Shown piece by piece: positions 10,626 through 24,994 of a stretch of 64,000 nucleotides of DNA. How positions within the stretch are numbered: position 1 is the stretch's first letter; every line of letters begins with the position of its first letter. This DNA comes from Zoroaster sp. YZ-2022 (taxonomy: Eukaryota; Echinodermata; Asteroidea; Forcipulatida; Zoroasteridae). Position numbers and translations under genes: made by a program. A model generated the notes under the pieces. That model worked only from the letters and a program-made list of their open reading frames with translations. It was not told the origin of the DNA and made no database searches. Where the stretch lies: NCBI GenBank assembly GCA_029582265.1, contig CM055823.1, forward strand, positions 27,330,569-27,394,568, in the 5' to 3' direction.

Positions 10626-13600
10626 TCGCGCTATTAAAGCTTTGTCCGTGTCAGTGTATCGTGGGAAAGACGGTGACGTCGGTGAGGACTTCCCATCATG
10701 CAGCGCATTGTGAAGTACATAGGAATCATCAGTGGCGGGTCGGGGATCTAGACTTCATGTATATGATTAAATTGGGCCCTCGGTTCAGATAAAGGCCTGT
10801 GTGATAGATACATGTGCACATAGTTTGGTTGCCGCCGCTCCAAGAAATGTTTACCATCCATCCATCAACTCCCACGACATTAATGTTTGAGTACTGCCCA
10901 GATCGGCCTATCTGGTTGACACCCGTCTTATTCAATTACTTGAAACAACACGTTAAAGCAGGTTTCAACATATTATGTATCACTGTGAGATGTCAGGTCT
11001 GTGATCTCTTTATATAGCTGAGATGTGGTCAGCTATTAAGTCCCTATCAATCCCACCGGATATCTTATATTTCCGGTGAAAATCCTATTTTTTTATCACA
11101 TTCTGTGCTTGAAAAGTAAGATAGATATGATGGGGATGCGTCAGCGTTGGGTCCAGGGGAATGGGGAAAGGGGTGTGTCCCCCTCCTCGGGGGACGGAGG
11201 GGTTATATACCCCACACCTTTTGGCCCGGGAGGTGGTGGTCCTTAGGATCATCCCCCAGGAAATTTGGTCCTTTGAATCAGACTTTGAATCATTTGAATG
11301 ATCTGCAATTTTGGTCTTTGATGCGCCCTCTTTGTTGCTGCCCTGTATACCTCTTTACTGTTCTCCTAGACCCACCCCTTGACTACATCAGTTTATCATA
11401 GGATTTGTCTGGTTGTGAATCTGAAATGGAAGACACTGACCGATAAATATGTGTAAGGCCAACATTTTGAAAATATAGGTAATGGGAGCAGTTGTTGTTT
11501 ATTACAATTCTGTTGGTGTATATAGTTTTACCCTGTGTTGTTCTTGCAAGTACATCCGGAGATGAGAGATCAATGGCCTGACGGGATTGTGGCAGCGGGC
11601 GACTTCAATCTCTCGCCAGCCCTGGCGCGTTGTTGTTGCTGTTTCCTCTCTTCCGTCTGGACACTGCCTCTTTGCGCCGAAGATTCATTATAAAGTATCA
11701 TTATACCTAACCCCCGCAAACGCCTCGTGTTTTCTCAGCACCAGCGCCAGTCGCACTGGATCCCACCGGCGCGCTTTGATGCAGTCCCCCCGGCTGCCAT
11801 CCACCCGTAACACCTGGCGGCGAGAAATAACAGAATCACCTGTCATTCTTCCAAATGAAACACGGCTCCCCAGTGCGCCATACACCCGATATGGGTAGCT
11901 TGCCTTGCAGTATCTGTGGTAGTTTCCCTAGGTGTTCTCACCCGCCTTCTAGTCCGCCTCCACACAAGGTTAGGAGTGAAAGTTTGTCTTCAGAGGTGGA
12001 GAGTTAACGTGAAAATGTTCTTCTTTGTTCTATAAAGGTCACGTCTTGAAACTTTTCCCGCGGCGATATTTTTTGTCGCGTCCCCTGACGTCGTGATGTA
12101 ATATCGATGTGAAGGTTACGACGTCATGGGTTCCAGCCACTTTTGACGAATCGAGCCGTCTTATCTCCTATGCACTGACAGGATAGGCCAGGCGCGCACA
12201 TTGAAGCCACTGAGCTGCCATATTGCTAGTCTATAGAAAAATTGCTTCTACATTACACGTGTGTTTCTTTTGGATTCCTTTTGTTTAGATGTAAAAGTAA
12301 AATGGTATAGCTAAATTGACCTTAACCAAAATAGCCTTTGAAAAACGAAGCATCTTGCGTTTAATTGATTCTTTCGAGCATTTAAATGTTAGTTATATAA
12401 TATCAACCAAAACAAAAGTAGAAATAATCTTGATTACATTAAACGAGCACTTTAAACAGCTATTTCAAAATACCCGCTGTAAAGATGATCTAAAAAGAAA
12501 ATCAAAAAACAAAAAAATAAAATAACAAATTGCCATTGCGACTTTATATCTTTAAGTCGAATATAAAATGTTTTCTATTTTTCTCACATTGGTTAAACAA
12601 AAATCGGTCTCTGGCAATGTGTCCGGCTCCCAGAAGAAAGCTCAAGTTTCTTACGATGACGAATACCCAAACCGGCTTGGGAAAAACCAATTTCAAGGGT
12701 GTGCAAAAAGGTTAAATGAAGGACAATTCGCCGGGGTTTAAAAGTTTGCCACAACCGCCAATAAAACAAAGAAGGGTTCGCTCGACTCGGTCACTTCGCC
12801 GTCGGCAACATGCAGCGGCTGCCTTCACTCACACTGCCTTGTACATGAAACAGAAACTTGTATCGCATTGTCCGGAAATATGATTTGGCGCGCAAAAGTT
12901 AGACCACTAAAGTGAAATTGTTTGCGATAGTTTCTTCATGGTGTTCCGGTATGTTTTACCGTTATATCAGAAAATACTTATTCCCAAGTGTATATGTATT
13001 ATTGGAAAGGAAATGCATATCGGTGAAAATAGGGATATTTACTGCCCAACATCATTCAGTGTAGATGCATTTACGACATTTCAAGAGGAGTTTGTTGAGC
13101 AAGTGATGACCTTAATGAAAGAGTGAGTTTACATGTACCATATTCAGATCAATTCAATATTTTTTGTGACTGCGTCATACCATTTATGTTTTTAAATTGT
13201 ATCATATATATTTTGAATTGGAAAATTGGTGTAGGAGCGATAGGTGAGATGAAAAACCATAAAACTTGTCCGTCTGTAGGTTTTGTTTTTAGAACAAATA
13301 TTTTGTGTAACACCCATTTATCAAAACTGCTAAAGAAAATCATTGAGGAGAAATGTATCTGACCAATATTTATAACATACCGGTAGTTTATTGTAAGTCA
13401 AATCAAGTGGTTTAGGCCTATATACAAAGTGGTAACCAAAATATAATAAAAAAGAAAAAGTTTTGAATTCTATTTAAAAATAAAGTAACTTTTGCTCTAT
13501 AATCAAATTTGAGGTCATTGGTTTGTTACGCTGAGTATAATCAGGCAAAACATAATCTTTGATGCATTGTAGATAATCCGTTTTGCAGTTTACTTTTTGG

Positions 13601-16600
13601 AGATCGATATAAAATCATTTAAAAGGATTTATGACAGGGATCAAAAATTAGTTTTTGACCCCTTTTCTCTAGAATCCAGTACTTTGGCTTGCAAATCCCT
13701 CGCACAAAAGTACACAGACCCCATGCATTACGCGGATGTAGGCCAACGTCAAAATAATAATTACAGCGATCCGGTTGGTCCTCTCGTAGAATCTATCCAG
13801 CTGGGTTCGAATTAGACTGGCTAAGCAGTCTCTCCCTAGTTTGTAAGAGTTTCTAGCTGTAATTAGATATTTTGTTTCGTTTTTTTTTCTGATGCAAGAT
13901 ATGTACAGCCATGCTAGTTTTGCTTTGTAAAACAACTGCATTCAGTAACATAATCGTACGCCACTATTTATCAAAAGCTTTGTCTAATATTGGACTCATT
14001 CCATGCAATTGTTGAGTTAGTTTGGTTTTACTTTTAGCCAGCTAAACTAAAACATTGACATAAGATAATGTTGTATATCGTACTTGAAAAGCAAGGTAAA
14101 ATGGAATTCTGTTGTGGTTTACTTTATGTGAAAAAGGGATATGAATACATTAACTGCCTTATGAAAGTTTTCGCTCAATACGTTGTCGTTATACGAGAAA
14201 ATAATGAAAATTCATTCAGAAACTTCGATCGGCAAACAGCAACTTCGTATTCATTCTACAGTTGAATTTTGATATCAAAATGTTGACGTTACGTTATGGG
14301 GAATACTTTTTCGACTTTTCTTAACTCATACATCAATATGTCAAGGGATATATAATACTGCCATCATCAACCGTACACCGAGTAAGGTTTGTGTACACTC
14401 CTTTCGAAGGCACACATTATTGTGCAATACTTCATAACTATAAATCATTACAGTGAGCTTTTATGTCATTCAGTTATAATTCATTTAAACCTTCAAACAT
14501 GTTCACAAGTTTATAACCAACATGTGAATAATTTATTTCAATCTGTGCTCGCATCTCCGAAAGATGGAGGAAAATTCTACAGTTTCGGGCTAAAAACCGC
14601 ATTGCATTCCCCTAAATAATTTCTGCCTTTGCCAAGAAGAACAGAACCCCCTAATTTGCATAAGTAAATTTGATGTCACCTTCAAAGAACTTGAAAGCTG
14701 AGCAATTTATTGTTTGTGAAAACTTGAACGAACTGGGATAGCCTAGGTCTTTTATAAATTATCTGTCTGTAGCACACCAATCTCCAGAGTTCAGATGACC
14801 TTCAATATAACATTTCTTTATCGTGCTGTTGGCTGCACTTTAAATAATTTAAAATGGTTAGCATCTTTAACTTTATAGGTATGTCTTTTTTTCTGTAGCC
14901 AAATATAGTCTTGCACGGGACCACCGCGCTATCACGTCCCCGTCTTAAAGCCCCAATCGCCCGATGATTGAACGTGACTCGGCCTGCCGAGACACCATGC
15001 ATAACAAAGCAACGCGGCGTGACGCCAGTACCGCTCCCTGTGACAAACAGTGTGAGATATGGCCCGTGCCTGACCCTCGGGGCCTATACACCATGGGGAT
15101 CAGAGTAGGTTGTCGGTAGCTCATCTTTATATTGGAGGAAGAGTTTTGGAATTGAATTTTAATTTGTTTTTAGCACGAAGGCAAGGGTACTAAATGATAC
15201 TGATGGATATCAACGAATATCAAAGATGGGTCTAACAGTCCATGGGTAGATTTAATCATATTCATGTGTATAAAAGATTGCAGCAGTCGCATTTTTTTTT
15301 CTAGTTGAGGGAAGGGTGGCAAAAGGACAGTTGTTTGTTTACTTGGAATTAATTTGTTCATTTATGTCCTCCTTTTTGTCCTTTGCTTCAAATTGGGCAA
15401 GGATTTCGCTCTAATTTGTGGTTTCTGATAGTACGTTTATGAACCTAATGCCAATTTACGTATTTTAGAGTACGTGTTCAGACATCGTTTCCCGCTCAAA
15501 TTGTACGCGTTTAAACTGACGAGCTTTCTCTCAATTAACAGCGTAATTCACATGGATTGGAAATATTTTCACAACTGAATCTTGACTGATTTTAAATGTC
15601 AAATATTTTTATTTTATTTGCATGAAATGTTTAAATGGAACAGAGAGCTTCATTCTATCGGAACCGAGCCAGACCTGTGGTGGAATATATTGAAATGATG
15701 CACATCAAATCGATTGAATGCATACAAAGTCAATGTTTCCTTAGTAAATGAATATGAAATATATATATTCGACTAAGAATACGATTACAGGTATTATTTA
15801 TAGCCGAAAATTTTACCCCGGATCTGCAGGATTCTTGAATAATGGTACGCAACCACCCCTTTAACTGTCCGCAGGCAAGCATTTGGATTTCCAAAGCTTA
15901 AGAACACCTTTCGTTATAAGTGAGTTGGTAATGCGAGAAGAATTGTGTACAAACATTAGGCATTCCCCCAAATCATTCACCATCAGGACGTTTCTATCAA
16001 TCACAGCGCGACGAACAAGCCCCCGGGCCCCAGGAGCTGAATCGCCGGCGTAAACATTCGGCAGCTCCACGCTGAATGGGAGAGACTTACTAATCCTTAA
16101 GTCCCGAAGCCTTGAAGGCCGTAGGCCGACGATTAAAGGAAGAGCTTCGGGATCGGCTAAAATAATTGAATTAAAAGATTTATCCTGGAATTGCGAGTAG
16201 TTAATGGGTTGGATTATATATGAGTAAGCATAGACTATCTTAAGGGGAGGGGTACTGAAGATGTGTTAAGTATTGTGGTTTGTTGGTCCTTCCTAAAATG
16301 CTCAGTTATGCCTCTGGTATAAAGCGTTCCCATGTGCTCTAACAACTCCACATTACCATGAATTCCTGAAAAAAGATCTTTATTAGAATAGGTGCATCAC
16401 AGCACGTCGCTTAATTTTAAACACTCGTTACGACAGACACCACACCACCCCTTTTTCAGCGACGAAATAGAAAAAAGAGGCAATAAACTTTTATAGTATA
16501 CGCTGCGCTTGGCCGGCAATGTAACCATTGCTGATCACTGGTTGATAGCTCCCACAAGTTCACGGTATAAACACTAAAAGTAGGCCCTCGTACTGACTCT

Positions 16601-17984
16601 GTGAATCGTTTGAATATACTTACCATTTAATTGTTTAACGAGATCGCCCTATACCCAATAAATCCCTTAACCTTGTCAAGCATAACTACGTTATTGTATC
16701 ACAGCAAATTGCCTAACTGCTCCATTCCAGTTTTCCAATTGCTGCGTCGTTTTTCCCCTCTTTTTTTTCTTTCTATTTTTTTTTTTTTTTTGGAGCGGCT
16801 TGTGTCAAATTAAGAAAAGGTGAAAAATTAATTTGTGTGAAACTCCGCTGGGACTTGGGAGTCGGAATCAGGTAATTTCATTGCGGATGCCTTTGCATTT
16901 CTGCAAATGTCTTGAAGAATCACAATCAATCATTGAGCGGGAAATTCTAATATTATTGGCTTATCAAGAGGCTTGATACACTTTTCCCCCCTCCTAAACT
17001 CCACAACAAATGTGTTTGCTGATCTCTTTTTTTGTTGCTGGGGGTGGGGGGCTGTTGTGACACGAAGTGGTCAATATTGGGCATTTTTCAAAAATTAGAT
17101 TATTCTATTTCTGAATTCAGCTGGAAAAGGGCTTTCATATGGTATCCAACACATGGGGTTCCACTTATCACTAAAATCCTTTGTAGCTTCAATAAAAGCA
17201 TGCATCCCATGTAATACATTAATTGTTAACAGTTGACTTTGTGAAGCCACGCTTGCTTCATAGCATTATGTGACTTTATATGTTCATTTTGTGAATGCAG
17301 GTCACGATAAAACATAGCATAAACATGTAAGGCTCCTCATGTGCCAGTATATTTATAAGCTGATATACATTGTGTTGATGACAGACACAGGTATTGCTGC
17401 TTATTCCAAAGAGACGGCGACCGATCGGCTCCAGGGTGTGTCATTTTTAGTTCGTTGTCATGTTTGATTCTGTTACGGTGACGGGAGTACTTGTATTGAG
17501 TCACAGAGGGGACCTTGGTGTTACTATGAAGTAATTCGCGCCAGAAAAACACAAACTGAATTGGATCTCAAGTTCCACACTTTATTATTGTAATATGATT
17601 TTAAGGGGGAGCTGCTACCTTTCACCTTTGTGTACCTACGTTTTAGTGTATACAGAGACAGAGTTCATATTTGGGCTTAGGAAGGTGCAAGCTGTGTTAT
17701 GGTAGACTAACACAACCGAACCGTAAAAGTTGGAGGCACCCACGTTTTGATTTTTCACACGATAGGTAATTCATGTTGGTGAGCGTTTGGTTGCATTTTA
17801 ATCCAAACTGTTTACTTCTGACTCAGTTGTTCTCGGCTCAACAGTCGACCAAAAATCAAAGAGTAAAACGACGAAGTCTGTGATTGACTTATTCCCTTTT
17901 TAACGCCTTTTCACGGCTCACTTTCGATGCTTCCCCGAAGATAACGTAATTGAATGTGATTGCACAGTCATCCACAAGCCAGAC

Positions 17985-18140
17985 CCCTTCAGGGGATATT
18001 GTTAAAAAGCTCACTCCATTGAGCTATATATTTACGTGATGTATAAACTGTCATTGTACACTCAGCCATAAACCGGTCCCCTTTAGGAGATATCACTTTA
18101 AAAAGCTCTCCCCATTGAGCGATATTTCTATGATGCACAA
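17985..18140 (+). repeat. Imperfect direct repeat, two copies
   Basis: The segment CCCTTCAGGGGATATTGT, AAAAAGCTC, CCATTGAGC, ATATTT, GATG at 17985-18042 recurs at about 18078-18135 with about 80 percent identity by eye. Each unit is about 60 bp, about 93 bp apart. No ORF. Confidence 0.6.
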
Positions 18141-18657
18141 CACTTCAATCTCCCCCAAACGAGGATAGATAAGCCGGAGGGTTCAAATTGGATTTGGATG
18201 TAATCCAGTTAAGTTTGCATCTATAGTGTCACTCATGGATATGTGGACTATTGGATACCAGACTATTGTATACGCAACACTAGTCAAATGTCAGTGTGTG
18301 GGTCGGAGTCCTTGCTCTGTGGATAATTATATCCGTCTACGCATGCTTTATTCTTAAGAATCAAAAAGTTTAAGAAAACGTGTGTTCACGTATCTGAACA
18401 TATGCAAACAATTTGTTTAAGCTAGGTCATCTTAAATCTAGTATAACACTTAAGGTGAAATGTCTGTAAATGCATTCATATTTCAAATAAGAAACAAATG
18501 TATAAATCCCAATCTGTTAAAGTTTGAGCTTATTTCAATGTGTCGTTAACGAGAAAACAGTGAAGTACATTCAGATGTTTGTATTCATTCCAACGTGACA
18601 TTTCTGCCTTTGGATGACAGAAATTAATGTTGGTATTTATTCAACTAATTGTACTCA

Positions 18658-18868
18658 ATGGGACAGTATCATCAAGATCATCAGGGCATGGAATCGGAGT
18701 GCCAGTTTTAGATTAACTCAGTGACTGAAAATATATATTCCACATGATTAGGTCATATTATCTTTGTTGAGCCAGTAATTTTCAGTCACTGTGTTCATCT
18801 TAAACTAGGACACCGATTCCATGCCCTGTTGAAAGTCTGCTCTGATTGTGACGATAGTGGCCCTTTAA
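18658..18868. mobile_element. Inverted-repeat element, GGGCATGGAATCGG family (intact)
   Basis: The left arm (GGGACAGTATC, CAGGGCATGGAATCGGAGT, CAGTGACTGAAAAT) is mirrored on the right (ATTTTCAGTCACTG, ACCGATTCCATGCCCTG, GATAGTGGCCC). About 211 bp. A second family member at 58121-58691 is interrupted by a SINE, so this copy acts as an empty-site reference. Confidence 0.8.
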
Positions 18869-21529
18869 ATGAGACGGAAAGATTTCAAGAATGTTTTCAT
18901 CAACTTAACACCACGTATATTATGTTTTATTTACAGCTGTGATCATTATATTTTCCGAGAATACCAATAGTGTAAAGGGCTTTAAAACTTCAAAAATAGC
19001 TTCAGTTCGAAAACTGAAGAGAACATAATAATGTAAGTTAAAAAACATATGACTGTAATGGCCAATATTTATCAATATTTATTTCCCTGTTAATTAGTTG
19101 GGCTGTGCAAATTACTTATAATACTATTAGTTTCCAAAGGTTTTGAGGTAAAATCCATGTAAAAGTAAACCAACCGGTGCATTTCGATTTAGTCATAATA
19201 TTCAGTTGTAACGATGTCTTGCGAGATGTGTTTCTGAGTTAGCCCAAACGTCTCGCATCAGCACTTATAGAAATCGCAGTAATAGCTTGACAGAAGCTGA
19301 GCTAGGACACCATAAAATTCAATTTGTTCCCAAATAACGTTCTAATGACCAATAATGCGATCGATAATTTGAATATATGTGTCCTCAACCTGTCCGTCTA
19401 CGAATTCCTGTAACGAAGAGACCGTATACGTGGCACACTGCCATATCATCTGATTGTGTATTAGCAACACGTGCGCCAGATGAAATAATGCTATAATTTA
19501 ATATTCATCTCGGAGATATAAGTACCGAGTGATCAGTGTAGCCTATACTTCGTGCTGTTCCCACGTCAAACCTAACAAGAAAAGGAAATAATCTGAACAC
19601 ACGATGGAAAATACGTTACGGCAGACTGAGTTTTCAGTGTACCATATCATCCTCCCACGTGGGAATGTCATCAGCGTGTTTTCCGTGTAACAGCGACCGT
19701 CTGTGTGCCGATGGAGACGGCAGGCCAAAAGAGCACTGCACGCGGACAGAAGCGGCTTCGCCGTAACCTTGAGTAAATCTCTCGTAAAATGTCATCGTCT
19801 CATCCCACGTAATCAAGTGTTTGCTACCCGTATTCGGCCGACCCTGACTTGACTGGAAAAATTGGGAAACCGAAGTCATAAATTGACTTGAAGGAAAGCA
19901 ACATTCTACTCATTGTTTTGAATACTTTTCGTTTGTAGGCGGGAGGAATCCTGGAGCTGAATATTAATATACACATCATGCAAAGTTCGATATAATGTAA
20001 AACTACAGATAGGCCTAGGTCTGTGTGCGACATTCACACGAGAGTCATTTTTTCTACCAACTTAAATGCTATAATTATTTCCAATTATTGGCGATATATT
20101 ACAAGATGACAATTCCTTTTACAAAAGAAAATAATAATCCAATCTGGAAATCGATGATGCTTGTGGGTGAGATGAAGACTAAATAATGGTCCTACCAAAG
20201 AGCCCGACAAAAGAGGTACAACACGGGTGAAAAACACTGTCTCCCAATTACAGATAACCAAGGAAGGATCCGCCTGTAAATGTGTGGGTTTTTTCTTCTC
20301 CGGCTGGGCTTAGCCATGTCAATCAGAAATAAACTAAAAGGAGAAAAATACGCATGTATACCCGCTGACGACGGCGGCATCTGGTCCACTACTTTGGCTC
20401 ATGGATTATGATAGTTACATTTAGAAAAAGCAAGTCCAAGAGCAAAGAGGCCATATTTTTAAAGTACATCTTCGAGGTCGCGATGCGAAATGTTGTTACG
20501 AGTAAAAACATCAAGCGATGTGGCGTATTTTCTGTAATTCCATTTCCATCCATGCAGTATACGTGTCAGCAAAAGTCACATACGTCGACTGGCTCATGTG
20601 CAAAGAGCTAAACCCTGAAATAGCCAGTAAACATGGGCGACCTCATCAGAGCCGATCGTGACAACAGATGTCGAAGTTATTTCGGAAGGGAAAAATAATG
20701 ACAACGGCCGCAGCAGCTAATGAGCTAACCGTAAATTTTTCGTCAAGGCAGTTTTGTCCCAGTGCTGGCTCTGCGCGCTACCCCGCCATTGGATACGTCA
20801 GAGTCAGGCGAAGGATTTTTCAATTTCGTCCGCCTATAAAAATTCCATTATTTTTATTGTGGAAACTGTTCAAATGTCTTTTGGAACAAAAGTTATGGTG
20901 TTGTGGACAGTTAATGGACTGAGTACGGCTATTTAGCCGATATTTAATATCCTTATATCTGTTGTGCCAACATTAGCATAAAAACATTAAAATGTGTGTT
21001 GTTCCATGGAAATACATTAGACCAATCACAGCCATAGCTGAAACAACCTGATCCAACTCTGATTGGTCAGAATGTCCATGGACGTCATTTTATTTATTTT
21101 TTTGATGTGATTGGTCAAAATTTCTTCTAAAAAAATGCTTCTGTTACGTTTCCGGCGTAGTCAAGTTGTTTTCATTTCCGTTGAGGTGCGAGTTTCAGTT
21201 ATGGCAAACTATATTATTCAGTTTCATTTTATCCCTGTTCATTAACAGTCTTTTTAAGCTCATTTCCAATTGCTTTTCCGTACGATGTTGGGTTACCGTT
21301 GATGGGTATCCAGTGACCTATCGGCGCTTGTGTCTTAGCCACACCACTAAGACAATCCATATATAGAATTTTTTTGCAGAATTCTTTTGATGTCTTATAG
21401 TTTATTTTATAGAGTTGGAGTGCTCGAACCTTGTGTCATTAGTACGTTCGTGCTTCTACCGTAATAAGTCAATTATTGCACATCCATACCAATGGTTAAT
21501 TTTCAAACAATGAGACCAATAATTATATA

Positions 21530-21835
21530 CTACTCAAAACAATTTAGGGAACAAAACAATTTAGGGAACACCGGATTTACTGCAAGAGGTGGTCACACCC
21601 GTTATCGAAATGTTCCATGAACTGGGATTTTCATTTGCAACCCCATCTCTCTTTCAGTAGTCATGTCATGAAATGTGTAATCACTACATGCATCCTTTAT
21701 CATCTGTTTCATTGTGCAGTTGTTTCTCATCAATTCTGTGAAACATTGTGTTTATCTGAAATAAATGATCTTGCTTTAACTGAGATTATTCCGGTGTTCC
21801 CTAAATTGTTTTGTTCCCTAAATTGTTTTGAGTAG
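21530..21835. mobile_element. Mariner-type MITE with TA target site
   Basis: The ends CTACTCAAAACAATTTAGGG and CCCTAAATTGTTTTGAGTAG are perfect inverted repeats, flanked by TA on both sides. The GGGAACA motif next to them is repeated in tandem at each end. Length is 306 bp. The interior is non-coding. TA duplication and end type fit Tc1/mariner non-autonomous elements. Confidence 0.85.
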
Positions 21836-22842
21836 TATATATAAGTTGAGTATGAATATTTATATGCCAAATTTATTTCAAATTCCCACCGCTTCTATAC
21901 ATTTAAAACTATGGCATCCAACCCCTGTACGTGTTGTTAAAAATCACTTCAGTTAACTAGGGTGAGAGTCGGTGTTTTTATCCCAGCAATCTTAAACCCT
22001 GCCCCGTCGTATCCCAAAGGCGCAGGGCAATTTCCTTCATGTCATTAGGGGGAGCTCCCCCGGGTATAGTTGTTTCCTAACTTTGGGAACTTCTATGTTA
22101 AAGGTGCATTCTGCATCAGAGATTTGGGGATATAATTAATATATAATTGTGCGGAAACTTTAGTAGATTCAGAATTGAAAGTGTGAACAACTTGTCTTCT
22201 AACTGTGCTGAAAAATGTTTTTCGCTATCTCTGAAAGGCAAAATATTTTTTTCCAAAAGATAGGCGTATTAAACATAACAAGCATTTGGTTCTTACACTG
22301 TGCAAAACCACACTTATCTGGTGTGATGTTTTGAAGGAGAAATGTGACCCCGTTGATCAAGTTTTTAACACCACATTTTTCGCAGTGCAGTGATTATATG
22401 TTGTTTGAGAGTATTAACGCATGACATGTTGCTGTCTCAAACGATTATACGTGAATATAACCTGGAGAGTTACGTCGCGTCGGCCAACCGTAACACATGA
22501 ATGACAGTGATAGGCGCTATACGTATCTCGTGTGGGCATGCTTCTCTTCACATCAAGCATGGCCACTGATTGGCATCTTGCAGTCGGGTGATTCACGGAC
22601 TCTTACATCACGTGATTCATCGGTGGAGAAAACAAGTACGAACTCATAAACCTGAACTAGCAAATACCTCATAATGGCGATTTACGGCTATTGGAAGTCA
22701 TTGTATTGTTACCAGCAAATCCTACATATTCTTGTAGATTATTTTAAGGTAGATACGTTAGCCTCTTTCAATATTGAAAAAGTACAATACCTAATTGCAG
22801 GGATTTTGTTCAAAAGCTAAACTGATGTGAAGTTTGTAAAAG

Positions 22843-23050
22843 TATCAATCATCCTGAAATAATATTGTCCGAAGTGATCCTTCTTTCAGAGAAAATAAAA
22901 AATGCAAAATGTTTATGAAAATTGCCAGGCGACATTTTATATGCTGCAAGGGTTTTCAATAAAATTTGTGAATCTTTTTTTCACAGTTTTCTCTTAACCT
23001 CAATGGATATCTTGATTCAACGCGATTAAACGTACTCGTAGAGGTAGCAT
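22843..23050 (+). repeat. Dispersed repeat ending in one minisatellite-like unit
   Basis: It begins GTATCAATCATCCTGAAATA and ends with ATGGATATCTTGATTCAACG, TTAAACGTACTCGTAGAGG, which is a diverged single unit of the 81-bp minisatellite at 3715-4905. Related blocks without the array are at 28918, 56070 and 62100. Confidence 0.55.
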
Positions 23051-23635
23051 CTACAAGTAGGCACTGATATAAGGAGCTCTGAATTTCAATTTATTTATTG
23101 TTATTTTTTGTTACTTTACACAAGCTAGTTCGCTGAGTGTCAAGCAAACAAGGTGACTCACCCTTCAGTTTGTCTATCTATCCCAGCCATATTCCATAGA
23201 GCTATAGTAGTACTCTATCTGCCCTCGGAAACAGGTTCCAATCATGATAAAACCAACATATCGTCTGGTTTATGTCTCAAAGCCCGCCACAAAATACAAT
23301 GCAAATTCTGCTAAGTCATGCTTGGCAAAGCTTTAAATAGCAAAGGTGTACAATATTCTTACTGTATTTTATTTTATTTATTTATTGTTTTACTGAGGCA
23401 GGCTGGTGTTCAGACTGAAGATGTTACCTCCCAAAATTATCTCCCCTTTTTGAGAAATGTGAGCATTTATCAAGATATTCAAGGGTGTCATGACGTAGCT
23501 AATGATTATTTTGTGGACAGACACACCAGTCAATAAACTGATTCGTGCAGTATACAGGTCCAGACGCATGCATGAAAGGTTAATAAGTAGGGCTCCCCGC
23601 CCGCAAGTATACCACTTTAATGTTGATTCTCAGCG

Positions 23636-23690
23636 GAGCCAGCCTATTTTTCTTCCAGCCTCGGTTTGGTTGTGTGGATTCATGTGGAAG
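23636..23690 (+). repeat. Dispersed repeat fragment (AGCCTCGGTTTGGT)
   Basis: GCCTATTTTTCTTCCAGCCT followed by CGGTTTGGTTGTGTGG recurs at 56818-56860 and, in reverse complement, at 5206-5250. Three copies in one window mark an interspersed repeat of unknown class. Confidence 0.55.
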
Positions 23691-24519
23691 CTTACATTGG
23701 AGATGTTTTAATAAAACACTTGACTAGACACAAAATATATAGGAAAGTTATTGATTGGAAATTCATAAACTAAATAAATTTCTTGTAGATTACCACAAAA
23801 TGTCATTGCTTGGTTTCTAAATGACAAGACCAAGACATATTTGTCATACACTGGATTTGTCGTCTGCTAGCTCACGATGACAATGCAAACACACCATCAT
23901 AGCCATCATTGTTGAGCCCCTAAGGGACGTACTCAACATCACTAATGCCATCACATTATTATTTTGGTAACCGCCTATTTTAGACTCCAATGGACTGTCG
24001 CAATCAGTCACAATACAACTGCATGAGAAATAAGATTTTTTCGTAATTCAAGATAAGGAACGAACTGCGATTTTCATGAGCCCAAAAGTAAAGTCCCTGT
24101 CGGATTTGTCTCTGTAAGAACCGTGCAATAGTTACAAAATGTTTCGCCTGCGGCCTTTAATCTCTTCATATCACTATATCGCCTTCATTATTTGTTCACA
24201 CTTCGTCTGACTATGGCCTGAACTTTATCAAGTAGTCATTGTACTGGCAATCCTGGGCATTATTATTACTCATTGCGCAGTTATAGTAAAATAATTATCA
24301 GTTAAAATGATATTGTGTGATTTAATTGGAGCATCTTTCTAAATGAATCATTTTAGCCTAGTTTTCCCCATGTAATTCATCCAGATTTAGATCATTTTAT
24401 CCTCGATGATATGTAGCTGCCCATATAGTGTTTATTTTACCGCAGGGCTCAAAACAGATAAAGTGTATGAACTTTGACAGCAATCGCTCCATTTTCATCT
24501 AGGTGACGAAAGCTCCAAT

Positions 24520-24860
24520 AACATTGGTTAAACCGCGAGTATACCTGTCCCGCCCGAGATAAAAGCCCTCGTCCGATATCGATCTGGATTTTCATGGTTT
24601 CAATACAAGGAGCCCATCAGGAGTGTGTCCACTACACGAACTCAGGCCTTCCTGCGCCGCAGGGCGATGACTGTACACAAACTTCGGCGTTTGTGCTGAG
24701 ACGAGATAAAGACTTCTTAATGAACGGGGGGCCTTAACTGCAGGCCTCGGGGAGGTTCACTCCGTCTGGGCCCCGGGGGCTTTGGGGGACCTGCACGCCC
24801 GCTGATCCCGGTCCGTCAGGTGTCTCCGAGTCGTCTGGGCCTTAAACAAGAAAGGCTTAG
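24520..24860. promoter_or_regulatory. GC-rich intronic island, possible enhancer
   Basis: The region is much richer in G+C than the intron around it. It includes GAGATAAA twice (GATA-type), GATATCGATC, and a GGGCCCCGGGGGC core. There is no ORF with coding character and no repeat copies elsewhere in the window. The regulatory reading is inference from composition only. Confidence 0.25.
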
Positions 24861-24975
24861 TCAATTTATTGGGTTAGACAACTGTATTGTTGCAAAGACC
24901 TGAGTGACGTATACAGGTTTTGTCCAAGCGCAGGATATATTTGCGGAACCACAACCCATGTTTCTTTTTTTTTAG

Positions 24976-24994
24976 TGGGTGGGGGGGGGGGGGG
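24976..24994 (+). repeat. Poly-G tract
   Basis: A G run of about 17, interrupted once near its start, after TTTAGTGGGT. Such runs can form G-quadruplexes. No other signal is attached to it. Confidence 0.7.

Noticed and set aside
11587..11898. 103-codon GC-rich frame in intron 2
   Set aside because: No domain, no splice sites in phase and an opposite-strand frame of similar quality; likely composition effect.
19543..19879. - strand frames in a GC-richer part of intron 2
   Set aside because: No recognisable motif and no convincing splice boundaries.
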